Shown one piece after another: positions 1 through 8,585 of a stretch of DNA of 15,008 bases (position 1 is the stretch's first letter; each line of letters starts with the position of its first letter). The notes beneath the pieces were generated by a model. It ran no database searches, was not told where the DNA came from, and saw only the letters and a program-made list of their open reading frames with translations. Source of the stretch: JAEZVV01 sp036652035 (lineage in GTDB: Bacteria > Pseudomonadota > Gammaproteobacteria > Burkholderiales > Burkholderiaceae_F). The stretch lies in NCBI GenBank assembly GCA_036652035.1, contig JAVVWR010000069.1:1-15008 (forward strand). Reading direction: 5' to 3'. A program made the translations under genes and the position numbers.

Positions 1-2025
<2,025 letters not shown>

Positions 2026-2068
2026 AAGCCCGTGACAGGTCCGGGCCCACCGCTCCGGACCCCCTCAG

Positions 2069-2095
2069 GAGCGGCGCTTAGGCGCCGCTTTTCTT
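2069..2095 (+). terminator. Rho-independent terminator after acnA
   Basis: A perfect 8-bp GC-rich stem (AGCGGCGC at 2070-2077 with GCGCCGCT at 2082-2089) has a TTAG loop and runs directly into TTTTCTT. It lies 44 bases after the acnA stop and has the classical stem plus U-tract form. Confidence 0.85.
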
Positions 2096-2193
2096 GGCGC
2101 CTACCGGATCTCACTCAAGGCGCGCCCGAACCGATCAAGGCCGGCCGCGGCGCGCTCCGGTATCCTCAACCACAGTGACTTCTGACTCCGGCC

Positions 2194-2793
2194 ATGGATC
2201 CCCATCTTTCGGCGCATGACACGCCCCCCCCCATTGCCACTCGCACCATGCCCGGCGGCGTCTGGGCCAGCGCGTGGCCGCTGCTGGTCGCGGCCTTCAT
2301 CGCGGCCCTCCTGGTTCGATCCTGTGTGATCGCGCCGGTCACCGCCCTTCCGGTCGGGTTCAATGCGGATATCTCGGCCCGCACCGCCAATGAGCGCGCG
2401 CTTCTGATGCTCGAGAGAATCGGGCCGCATTCCTCGCCCGCCATGGTGTTGGCCGCGGTCAATATGGTGGTGGTGAACTTTGCGTCGGGCTCGGCCACCG
2501 TGCCGGCCGCCGCCGACGTACCGCTGGCTCGCGCCGCCGATGCCCTGGCGGTGCTGCCCGCTGGCCTCAGGCTGGAGATCGCCGGCCACACCGACGCCAC
2601 CGGTTCGCCGATCGGCAACGCCAAGCTCGGACGCGCCCGCGCCGCGGCCGTGCGCGAGCTTCTGGTGAAAAATGGCTTTCCGCCCGAACGTGTCGTCGTG
2701 CTGAGCTACGGCGATACCCGCCCGATCGCGGACAACCGCAGCGAGGAAGGGCGGTTCCGCAACCGCCGGATCGAATTCTCGCTGGCTCTCTGA
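2194..2793 (+). CDS. OmpA/MotB-family peptidoglycan-binding membrane protein
   Basis: This 199-residue protein has a short cytoplasmic N terminus, one strongly hydrophobic helix at about residues 25-48 (WASAWPLLVAAFIAALLV) and a periplasmic C-terminal OmpA-like domain at about 92-199. The domain holds the hallmarks of this fold: FASGSA at the start, GHTDATG (131-137), the NAKLGRARAAAV helix, the LSYGDTRPIADN loop and the terminal GRFRNRRIEF. The Asp of GHTD and the Arg of NRRIE are the residues that bind diaminopimelate in peptidoglycan in this family. There is no beta-barrel and no MotB plug or stator context, so an envelope-tethering role is inferred. The ATG has no clear Shine-Dalgarno sequence. 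A second ATG at 2248 would still keep the membrane helix. It follows the acnA terminator, so it probably has its own promoter, which I could not place. Confidence 0.82.
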   Translation: MDPHLSAHDTPPPIATRTMPGGVWASAWPLLVAAFIAALLVRSCVIAPVTALPVGFNADISARTANERALLMLERIGPHSSPAMVLAAVNMVVVNFASGSATVPAAADVPLARAADALAVLPAGLRLEIAGHTDATGSPIGNAKLGRARAAAVRELLVKNGFPPERVVVLSYGDTRPIADNRSEEGRFRNRRIEFSLAL

Positions 2794-2889
2794 ACGCCAT
2801 CGAACGCTCGGCCCGCGCCCCAAGAACAAGGGCTTTCGCCCCCTCCCCACGAACGAACGCCGACACCCGCCACCCCGCCAGCATGACCG

Positions 2890-3318
2890 GTGTCACGCCC
2901 TGGACCTGAATTGACTGCTCCGCTGTTTCCGCCGCGCGTTGTGATCGACACCAACGTGCTGCTCGATTTCTGGGTCTTCGATGACCCCGTTTCCCGCCCG
3001 CTGCGCCTGGCGCTTGAATCCGGCCGTCTGGTCGCCTTGCGCGACGGCGCCACCGTCGATGAGCTCGCCGACGTGATCGCCCGCGTCAAGTTCGAGCTCA
3101 GCGCTCACCGTCAGATGGAAATCCTGCGCACCTGGGATCGGCTTGCAACACCGGTCGAGCGCGTTTTCCCCTGCCGCCTGGTGTGCACCGATCCGCTGGA
3201 TCAGAAGTTTCTCGATCTGGCGGTCACCGCTCGCGCCGACTGGCTGGTGAGCAAGGACAAGGCGGTGCTCAAGCTGGCGCGCCGGGCGCGCGCCGATGGC
3301 ATCGCAATCCTGCGGCCC
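2890..3318 (+). CDS. PIN-domain protein, putative toxin-type RNase (COG1569-like), 3' end lost in gap
   Basis: This is a PIN-fold protein of the group often labelled 'putative toxin-antitoxin system toxin component, PIN family'; such proteins are Mg-dependent ribonucleases. About 143 residues precede the gap, close to full family length. The acidic set is present: D20 in VVIDTNVLLD, E58 in TVDELADVI, D104 in TDPLDQKFLDLA, and D123 in WLVSKDKAVL. The terminal GIAILRP is where these proteins usually end in a short tail, so only a few residues should be missing. The start is uncertain. GTG at 2890 is the first possible start after an in-frame TGA at 2884, and TTG at 2911 and GTG at 2941 also fit; none has a good ribosome-binding site. 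No antitoxin gene is visible on either side. The apparent continuation of the frame through the N run belongs to a different gene (the aminotransferase). Confidence 0.75.
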
Positions 3319-3418
3319 NNNNNNNNNNNNNNNNNNNNNNNNNNNNNNNNNNNNNNNNNNNNNNNNNNNNNNNNNNNNNNNNNNNNNNNNNNNNNNNNNN
3401 NNNNNNNNNNNNNNNNNN
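3319..3418. other. Assembly gap of exactly 100 N
   Basis: There are one hundred consecutive N, the usual placeholder for a scaffold gap of unknown length. PIN-domain coding sequence ends on its left and the middle of an aminotransferase begins on its right. The true sequence therefore probably holds the end of the PIN gene and about 200 codons of aminotransferase N terminus, unless that part is deleted in the genome. Confidence 0.97.
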
Positions 3419-3986
3419 GCTCTTTCGACGAGGTCTACGAACACATTGTCTTCGACGGCGCGCCCCACCGCTCGGTGATGACCGCGCCCCTGCTCGCCGC
3501 CGCGGCGATCGGGGTCTCGAGCCTGGGCAAGACGCTGCGCACCACCGGCTGAAAGATCGGCCGTCTGTGCGCGCCGGCGCACCTCTTCGCTGAATTTCGC
3601 AAAGGGCATCAATTCACGGCGTTTTCGGTCAACACACCCGGGCCATGGGCGAGCGCGCAGAGGCTCGTCGAGCCCCCCAGAATGCTGGCGCGATCTGCCC
3701 GCTTTTTATCAAGCCAAGCGCGACAACTTTGTCGCCGGGCTGGCGAGCACACGCCTGCGGGTTCTGCCATGCGAAGGAACATATTTCGTTCTGGCCGACG
3801 ACACGGCGGTCGCCTCCGCGAGCGAGGCCGAGTTCGCGCGTCGCCTGATCACCGAGTTCGGCGTGGCGGCGATTCCGGTCTCAGCCTTCTACCAGGGCGG
3901 CACCGATCCGCGCGTGGTACGTCTGCGTTCTGCCAAACAGAAGGCCAACGCTCGCTGCCGGACTCGAGCGCCTGCAACGGCTGTAG
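3419..3986 (+). pseudogene. Broken C-terminal half of a PLP-dependent methionine-type aminotransferase (YbdL-like)
   Basis: Read across frames, this stretch follows the C-terminal half of class I/II aminotransferases such as E. coli YbdL (about 386 aa). Frame 1 gives FDEVYEHIVFDGAPHRSV, then VSSLGKTLRTTG with the PLP-binding Lys of SSxGKT kept. A TGA at 3550-3552 then replaces the Trp of the usual TGWK. The same frame continues as KIG..CAPA, EFRKGHQ and FSVNTP. At the C6 run 3673-3678 the frame moves by one base; with five C it would read EPPECW. Frame 2 then gives PECWRDLPAFYQAKRDNF, LPCEGTYFVLAD and FGVAAIPVSAFYQGG. Near 3944-3948 one more extra base moves it to frame 3, which ends TLAAGLERLQRL at TAG 3984-3986. 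Several other short blocks look like compensated indels (3556-3575 and 3920-3934). The N terminus is in the gap. It may be a true pseudogene, or low-quality sequence beside the gap. Confidence 0.85.
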
Positions 3987-4109
3987 CAACCGACTGCGGG
4001 GTTCAACCCGAGAGGGCAGCCGCTCTCACAGCCACAGAACCGGTCTTATCCAAGATAGGCCGCGGTCAAAACCGCCATGCCAATCCGGGATCCAACCTGC
4101 TGCAACGAA
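3987..4109. other. Intergenic between convergent aminotransferase remnant and YjdF-like gene
   Basis: These 123 bases lie between two converging reading frames. I see no ORF with family resemblance and no stem with a U-tract in either direction. A weak 5-bp pairing (GCGGT/ACCGC, about 4061-4075) lacks a T run and is not a credible terminator. Confidence 0.5.
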
Positions 4110-4787
4110 TCAGCCGCGACCGGTTTTTCCCAGTTCGCGGTCCTGCTTAGGCCCGAGCAACAGCACCGCCAGCGTGGCACCGAGCAAGGCCATCGCCATG
4201 TCACTCTGTGTATCCCAGAAGTCGCCTTGGGTGCCAAGAAACTCCTCCGCCCCCTGCCCCAGCGCCAGCGCAGCAGCCCACTCGATCAGCTCGTAGAACG
4301 CCGAAAACGCGAGCGCCACGCACACCGCCAAAAACCCCAGCATGCGACCGCGGCCCAGCCAGCCGCCGCGCAGCAGAATTTCGCGCGCCAGCAGGGCAGG
4401 CGTCACGCCTTGAAAAAAGTGGCCGATCTTGTCGTAAGGGTTGCGCGAGAGTTCAAACGCGTCCTGCAACCAGAACCCCAGCGGCACGCGCGCATAGCTG
4501 TAAGCGCCGCCGACGATCAAGACCAGCGCATGAACGCCGATCACTGTGTAGAGCAAAGGGGTGAGCGGCCAACGCCGGCGGGTGAGCCAGAGCACAGGCG
4601 CGGCCATCAGCACTGGCGCGACTTCCAGCCACCAGGTCAGACGGTCAAAGGGATCGATCGCCGAGCCCGCCAGTGCCATGGCGACCAGGGCCGCCAGCAG
4701 GCCCAGGCTGGCTTTCTCGTCGGAGTTCAAACGCGCTGTGTCTGGATCACAGGTCGGAAAAGGCAACGTGATAGCGCACCGTGCCAT
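4110..4787 (-). CDS. DUF2238 / YjdF-family inner-membrane protein
   Basis: This polytopic membrane protein belongs to the DUF2238 family; its biochemical role is unknown. From the ATG at 4787 it has 225 residues. It has about six hydrophobic segments, near residues 28-44, 53-69, 77-95, 122-139, 149-176 and 195-212. Family landmarks are clear: ELSRNPYDKIGHFFQG (112-127), SAFYELIEWAAAL (162-174), and AEEFLGTQGDFWDTQSDMAMALLGA split across 180-204. The ATG start overlaps the end of the GNAT gene by 41 bases. A TTG at 4730, 16 bases past the GNAT stop, would give 206 residues, closer to E. coli YjdF (about 209), and drop a non-conserved leader (ARCAITLPFPTC). I cannot decide between them; neither has a strong ribosome-binding site. 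It is co-directional with and downstream of the GNAT gene, so the two are probably one operon. Confidence 0.85.
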   Translation of the reverse strand: MARCAITLPFPTCDPDTARLNSDEKASLGLLAALVAMALAGSAIDPFDRLTWWLEVAPVLMAAPVLWLTRRRWPLTPLLYTVIGVHALVLIVGGAYSYARVPLGFWLQDAFELSRNPYDKIGHFFQGVTPALLAREILLRGGWLGRGRMLGFLAVCVALAFSAFYELIEWAAALALGQGAEEFLGTQGDFWDTQSDMAMALLGATLAVLLLGPKQDRELGKTGRG

Positions 4788-5250
4788 CGAACTCGAGCTC
4801 GCCGTCGGCCCGCAAGGGCAAGGCCATGAACACAGAGTCGGGCACGCCGTATTCGCTCTTGAGACCGATGCGCGACGCAGGCTCGAAGCCAAAGCGCGGA
4901 TAGAACTCGGGATGGCCCAGCACCACCACCAGCTCGGCGCCCAACTCCTTGCAGCGCGCCACCCCGGCGTGAACCAGGGCCGTGCCGATGCCGCCACGCT
5001 GCAGTTCGGGCGCAACCGCCATGGGCGCGAGCCCCATCGCACGGGCCGCGGGACGTTCGGTGATCACCACCGGAGTGAACATGATGTGACCCACCACGTT
5101 GCCATGGTTCTCGGCCACCAGAGACACCAACGGCTTGGCCTCACGGCGCAGACGATCAACCAATTGCGCCTCGGCCGCGCGGCCAAAAGCGGCTTCGGTC
5201 AAGCGGTGAACGGTCGAGTGATCATCGGGCTTTTCGTCGCGAATCAGCAT
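4747..5250 (-). CDS. GNAT family N-acetyltransferase (YhbS-like)
   Basis: This 167-residue single-domain GNAT protein transfers the acetyl group of acetyl-CoA to an amine; the substrate is not predictable. The N terminus MLIRDEKPDDHSTVHRLTEAAF is the usual beta1-alpha1 start (given here as two blocks, 1-10 and 11-22). The acetyl-CoA motif A is GLAPMAVAPELQRGGIGTAL (73-92), with the Q/R-x-x-G-x-G/A pyrophosphate loop as QRGGIG (84-89). VVVLGHPEFYPRFGFEPA (108-125) is the motif B region, typical of the COG3153 YhbS group. The ATG at 5250 has a good Shine-Dalgarno sequence (GGGGAG, seven bases upstream on the minus strand). It is the first gene of a two-gene unit with the DUF2238 gene. An intrinsic terminator of the upstream entericidin gene separates it from that transcript. 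Confidence 0.9.
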   Translation of the reverse strand: MLIRDEKPDDHSTVHRLTEAAFGRAAEAQLVDRLRREAKPLVSLVAENHGNVVGHIMFTPVVITERPAARAMGLAPMAVAPELQRGGIGTALVHAGVARCKELGAELVVVLGHPEFYPRFGFEPASRIGLKSEYGVPDSVFMALPLRADGELEFDGTVRYHVAFSDL

Positions 5251-5330
5251 GGCTTCTCCCCAGTGGTGGAACGAGCCTAACGCAGGCTGCGCGCGAACGA
5301 GAAATTTGCCATCGGCTCAAGCCTCTGCGC

Positions 5331-5363
5331 CAAAACAAAGGCGGCGCCCGCAGCCGCCGCCTT
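5331..5363 (-). terminator. Rho-independent terminator of the entericidin-like gene
   Basis: On the minus strand, 22 bases after the stop, a perfect 9-bp stem AAGGCGGCG/CGCCGCCTT (arms 5355-5363 and 5338-5346) with an 8-base loop is followed by TTTGTTTTG. This is a clear stem plus U-tract. Confidence 0.85.
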
Positions 5364-5385
5364 GTGGAACGCCTGGAATCGGCGC

Positions 5386-5529
5386 TTACATCTTCTTTTG
5401 CACGTCCTTGGCAGCACCCTCGACAGCGGCCCCGCCGCTCTCGACGTCCTTACCCATACCGGCAATCGTGTTGCAACCCGCCAACATCAGGGCACAGGAC
5501 GTGAACAACAAAGCCAAAACTGCGCGCAT
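5386..5529 (-). CDS. Entericidin A/B-family small lipoprotein
   Basis: This is a 47-residue lipoprotein precursor. The N terminus MRAVLALLFTSCALMLAGC is a lipoprotein signal with lipobox LAGC and the lipidated Cys at 19. The mature part is NTIAGMGKDVESGGAAVEG followed by AAKDVQKKM, the usual Gly/Ala-rich, amphipathic entericidin pattern (compare NTxxGxGxDIxxxGxAI in EcnB). I chose the ATG at 5529 because GAGG lies seven bases upstream and the signal peptide then starts properly; an upstream ATG at 5586 would add a non-signal leader. In E. coli, EcnA/EcnB form a stress-linked antidote/toxin lipoprotein pair. Here only one copy is present, so no toxin-antitoxin role should be assumed. It has a promoter candidate and its own terminator, so it is probably an independent unit. 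Confidence 0.88.
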   Translation of the reverse strand: MRAVLALLFTSCALMLAGCNTIAGMGKDVESGGAAVEGAAKDVQKKM

Positions 5530-5584
5530 GGCAACCTCGTCACAAAGTGGAGGGGAAACGGCCGGCGGCGCCGACCGTTGCTTC

Positions 5585-5615
5585 ATTTTTGCACGCTGAC
5601 TCGGGCCCAGGTCAA
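5585..5615 (-). promoter_or_regulatory. Candidate promoter of the entericidin-like gene
   Basis: Reading the minus strand, TTGACC (5615-5610) lies 19 bases upstream of AAAAAT (5590-5585). The -35 is near consensus. The -10 matches TATAAT at four of six positions and the spacing is longer than ideal. A start near 5577 would give a leader of about 50 bases. The box starts just after the rmuC stop codon. Assignment is by pattern only. Confidence 0.4.
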
Positions 5616-5620
5616 GTGTC

Positions 5621-7114
5621 TCAGCCCTCCTCGGCCGGCGTATCGGGCAGCAGCTCGGCCGCCTCGGTAGCGGGCAGGGCCTCGACCTCGCGCAGCTTGC
5701 GGCTCATCTGGCGAGTGCGAACCTCGGCCGATTCGATCGTCTTGCTCGCGCTGGCCAGTTGCCCCTTGAGCTTCTCAAGCACGCCGCCAAATTTCTCGAA
5801 CTCGGTCTTGACCGCCCCCAGCACGTTCCAGACCTCGGCCGAGCGCTTCTCGATCGCCAGCGTGCGAAAGCCCATCTGCAAACTGTTGAGCATCGCGGCC
5901 AGCGTGGTCGGGCCGGCGATGATGATCTTCTGTTCGCGCTGCAAGGCTTCGACCAGGCCGGGACGGCGCAACACCTCGGCGTACAAGCCTTCGGTGGGGA
6001 GAAAGAGCAAAGCAAAATCGGTGGTGTGCGGCGGTTCGACATATTTTTCGCGAATCGTCTTGGCCTCGAGCCGGACACGATTCTCCAGTGCACGCGCCGC
6101 GTCTTCCACTGCCGCCAGGTCGGCCCGCTCCTGCGCCGACTGCAAACGCTCGTAGTCCTCGACCGGAAACTTGGCGTCGATCGGCAACCACACCGGGCCG
6201 CTGTCGCCCTGCCCCTGCCCCGGCAGCCGGATCGCGAATTCCACCCGGTCGCGCGAGCCGGGGCGAGTCACCACGTTGGTCGCGTACTGCTCAGGCGTAA
6301 GAATCTGCTCGAGCAGCGCACCGAGCTGAACCTCGCCGTAGCCGCCGCGGGTCTTCACATTGGTCAGAACGCGCTTCAAGTCGCCCACGCCTTGCGCCAG
6401 GCCGCGCATCTCGCCCAAGCCGCGGTGGACTTCTTCAAGCCGCTCGGAGACTTGCTTGAAGCTCTCGCCCAGGCGCGCCTCGAGGGTGGTCTGGAGTTTT
6501 TCCTCGACCGTGGCCCGCATCTGGTCGAGCTTGGTTTCATTGCCTTGCTGCAGGCTTTGCAACTGCGCGCCCAGCGTGGTCCGCACCTCGCCCAGGTTCA
6601 ACTGGATCGCCTGCGTGAGGTCGGCCAGCTGCTGCTGCTGGCTGGTGGCGAACTGGGTGAGCTGCTTGCCCGCTTCCTCACGGTTGGCGCGGCTCGCGGC
6701 GTCAGCGCCCTGAGCCAGCGCGGCGAGCTGCTCGCGCATCGCGGCTGCCAACGCACCCAGCTGCTGCGCCGATTCTTCCCGGTTGGCACGCGCCGAAGCC
6801 TCGGTCAACTCCGCGATTCGCGCCACCTGCTGGCCAAACTGGCCCAGTTGGGTGGTCTGCACATTGGCCAGGCTCGCCACCTGGTTCACCAGGCCGTTGT
6901 GCAATTCGGTGAGCCGGGTTCCGGTCTCGATCCGGCCGGCAGCGGCGGCGGTATCGATCGCCGCTCGCAGTTCGCGTTCGAGCCGCTCATTGCTCTGCAC
7001 CAGTGCGTCGATGCGGGCAGGCATCTGCGAGTCGCTGCGGCCGCGCAGCGCGAAAACCAAGGCCAACAAAGCCAGCACCAAAGCGCCAGCCAGACCGAAG
7101 AGAGCCAATTCCAT
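5621..7114 (-). CDS. rmuC: DNA recombination protein RmuC homologue
   Basis: This 497-residue RmuC-family protein limits DNA inversions at short inverted repeats in E. coli; the family has a predicted nuclease-like core. The N-terminal membrane helix is at about 4-23 (ALFGLAGALVLALLALVFAL). A long coiled-coil follows at about 32-235, rich in Gln, Glu and Ala. The RmuC core lies at about 236-475. Landmarks include VLTNVKTRGGYGEVQLGALL (249-268), WLPIDAKFPVEDYERL (309-324), FALLFLPTEGLYAEVLRRP (367-385), IIIAGPTTLAAMLNSLQMGF (397-416) and the KRSAEVW helix. I chose the ATG at 7114 because AAGG lies upstream at a proper distance and the membrane helix then begins immediately. The coiled coil has a 33-residue internal repeat (RANREE at 109-114 and 142-147). 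It is divergent from the SRPBCC gene, and nothing terminator-like is seen before the entericidin gene downstream. Confidence 0.94.
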   Translation of the reverse strand: MELALFGLAGALVLALLALVFALRGRSDSQMPARIDALVQSNERLERELRAAIDTAAAAGRIETGTRLTELHNGLVNQVASLANVQTTQLGQFGQQVARIAELTEASARANREESAQQLGALAAAMREQLAALAQGADAASRANREEAGKQLTQFATSQQQQLADLTQAIQLNLGEVRTTLGAQLQSLQQGNETKLDQMRATVEEKLQTTLEARLGESFKQVSERLEEVHRGLGEMRGLAQGVGDLKRVLTNVKTRGGYGEVQLGALLEQILTPEQYATNVVTRPGSRDRVEFAIRLPGQGQGDSGPVWLPIDAKFPVEDYERLQSAQERADLAAVEDAARALENRVRLEAKTIREKYVEPPHTTDFALLFLPTEGLYAEVLRRPGLVEALQREQKIIIAGPTTLAAMLNSLQMGFRTLAIEKRSAEVWNVLGAVKTEFEKFGGVLEKLKGQLASASKTIESAEVRTRQMSRKLREVEALPATEAAELLPDTPAEEG

Positions 7115-7210
7115 GTCCACAACCTTCAAGCGGGAGAAAGTCGATGATACGGAGCCGCCAGGCTCACCCCGTGCGCCAGCGACAAACCCGGGGGGAAATC
7201 CGCCCGCCTG

Positions 7211-7225
7211 CCCGCCCACCCACCC
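7211..7225 (-). promoter_or_regulatory. Compact G-quadruplex motif in the rmuC/SRPBCC intergenic region
   Basis: The minus strand reads GGGTGGGTGGGCGGG: four G3 tracts with one-base loops, the arrangement known to give very stable parallel quadruplexes. It lies 97 bases upstream of the rmuC ATG on the rmuC coding strand and 53 bases upstream of the SRPBCC start on its template strand. Folding in the cell is inferred. Confidence 0.5.
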
Positions 7226-7277
7226 AACCGGCTGTAATGTGGCTGAGTGCTTGATCCCACCCTGACGGAGCCCGCCG

Positions 7278-7736
7278 ATGCCGAACTCCACCCTCACCGT
7301 GGCACTTCACCGCGTGTTGCGTGCGCCGCCCGAGCGGGTCTATCGCGCCTTTCTCGATCCCGACGCCCTGTGCAAGTGGCTGCCGCCGCAGGGCTTTACC
7401 GGCAAGATGCACGAGATCGACGCTCGCGTCGGCGGCCGCTACCGGATGTCGTTCACGAATTTTGGCACCGGCAAAACGCAGGCCTTCGGCGGCCAATACC
7501 TCGAGCTCAAGCCCGGCGAAACCCTTCGCTATACCGACCGCTTCGAAGACCCGGCGCTTGCGGGCGAAATCCAGGTCACGATTTCCCTGCGCCAAGTCAT
7601 CTGCGGCACCGAACTCACGATCGTCCAGACCGGAATCCCGGCCGTGATCCCGGTCGAGTTTTGCTATCTTGGCTGGCAGGAATCTCTGTCCGCGCTGGCA
7701 CTGCTGGTCGAGCCCGAGATCGCCGGAGCGCCGTAA
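7278..7736 (+). CDS. SRPBCC / AHSA1-like (START-fold) protein
   Basis: This 152-residue single-domain protein of the SRPBCC superfamily (AHSA1/polyketide-cyclase-like) folds as a helix-grip cavity for a hydrophobic ligand; the ligand is not known. Landmarks are HRVLRAPPERVYRAFLDPDA (11-30), LCKWLPPQGFTG (31-42), GGRYRMSFTNFGTG (52-65), the strand block FGGQYLELKPGETLRYTDRF (70-89), and the C-terminal helix GWQESLSALALLVEPEI (132-148), all typical of this family. The start is supported by GGAG eight bases before the ATG. The glutaminyl cyclase gene begins 37 bases after its stop, so the two may be co-transcribed, although their functions show no obvious link. Confidence 0.88.
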   Translation: MPNSTLTVALHRVLRAPPERVYRAFLDPDALCKWLPPQGFTGKMHEIDARVGGRYRMSFTNFGTGKTQAFGGQYLELKPGETLRYTDRFEDPALAGEIQVTISLRQVICGTELTIVQTGIPAVIPVEFCYLGWQESLSALALLVEPEIAGAP

Positions 7737-7773
7737 GTTCGTGGCGTTCGACCCACGCCCCAACCAGACCACC

Positions 7774-8559
7774 ATGAACACCCATCTCTCGCGCCGAGCC
7801 CTGCTGGGCGGGCTGCTCGGCGCCGCCACGGGGGCCCGGGCGCGGCCCATGCCATTGCCGGTCTTCGGCTTTGACATCGTGCAGGTCTATCCGCACGACC
7901 CAAGCGCCTTCACCCAGGGCTTGCTGTTTCGCGACGGCTTTCTGTTCGAAAGCACGGGGCTGATCGGCCGCTCCTCGCTGCGCAAGGTCGAGCTCGCGAG
8001 CGGCCGCGTCCTGCAGCACAAGAGCTTGCCATCCGAGGTGTTCGGCGAGGGCATTACGGTCTGGCAGGACGAGATCGTCGCCCTGACCTGGCGCTCGCAG
8101 CTCGGCTTCGTATTCGATGCCAAAACCTTCGCGCTCAAACGCCAGTTTTCCTACCCCGGCGAAGGCTGGGGCCTGACCCACAGTCCGCGCCACCTGATCC
8201 AGAGCGATGGCAGCGCGCAGCTGCGCTTTATCGACCCGCAGACGCTGCGCGAAGTGCACCGGATTGTTGTCACCGCCCAGGGCAAACCGGTCGATCAGCT
8301 CAACGAACTCGAGTGGGTCAGAGGCGAGATCTTCGCCAATATCTGGCAGACCGACCGGATCGCGCGGATTGACCCCGCCTGCGGCCAGGTGCTGGGCTGG
8401 ATCGATCTGGCCGGCCTGCTCGAATCTCACGCCGGCCCCGGGGTTCGAGCCGACGTCTTGAACGGCATCGCCTACGACACCGCCACCGGGCGCCTCTTTG
8501 TCACCGGCAAACTGTGGCCGCACCTGTTCGAGATCCGGCTGGTGCCCCGGCCCGCCTGA
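7774..8559 (+). CDS. Glutaminyl-peptide cyclotransferase (plant/bacterial type), Tat-like signal
   Basis: This beta-propeller glutaminyl cyclase forms N-terminal pyroglutamate from Gln on peptides. From the ATG at 7774 it has 261 residues. The N terminus has a twin-arginine signal, SRRALLGGLLGAATGARA (6-23), suggesting folded export to the periplasm. Family landmarks follow: VYPHDPSAFTQGLLF (38-52), FESTGLIGRSSLRKVEL (58-74), FGEGITVW, the QLNELEWVRGEIFANIW block, IARIDPACGQVLGW, and the terminal DVLNGIAYD and LFVTGKLWPHLFEI. These match the papaya/Xanthomonas-type cyclase (PF05096) and not the mammalian zinc enzyme. The ribosome-binding site is weak. A GTG at 7741 would add eleven residues before the signal. 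Confidence 0.9.
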   Translation: MNTHLSRRALLGGLLGAATGARARPMPLPVFGFDIVQVYPHDPSAFTQGLLFRDGFLFESTGLIGRSSLRKVELASGRVLQHKSLPSEVFGEGITVWQDEIVALTWRSQLGFVFDAKTFALKRQFSYPGEGWGLTHSPRHLIQSDGSAQLRFIDPQTLREVHRIVVTAQGKPVDQLNELEWVRGEIFANIWQTDRIARIDPACGQVLGWIDLAGLLESHAGPGVRADVLNGIAYDTATGRLFVTGKLWPHLFEIRLVPRPA

Positions 8560-8585
8560 GCGCCACGCACGAATGAGACAGGCCA

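Noticed and set aside
3645..3848. 67-residue plus-strand ORF after the gap
   Set aside because: Neighbouring frames over the same bases give aminotransferase motifs, so this is the wrong frame of the broken gene.
4008..4030. GTTCAA near 3999-4006 resembling a tRNA T-loop
   Set aside because: Flanking arms do not pair over five bases, and no acceptor, D or anticodon arm is found around it.
4046..4237. 63-residue minus-strand ORF at the end of the DUF2238 gene
   Set aside because: Most of it overlaps the conserved C terminus of the DUF2238 protein in another frame, with no resemblance to a known protein.
5759..7147. 462-residue plus-strand frame across rmuC
   Set aside because: It is antisense to a full-length RmuC with all core motifs, and a Leu/Arg/Gln-rich low-complexity product is typical of a shadow frame.
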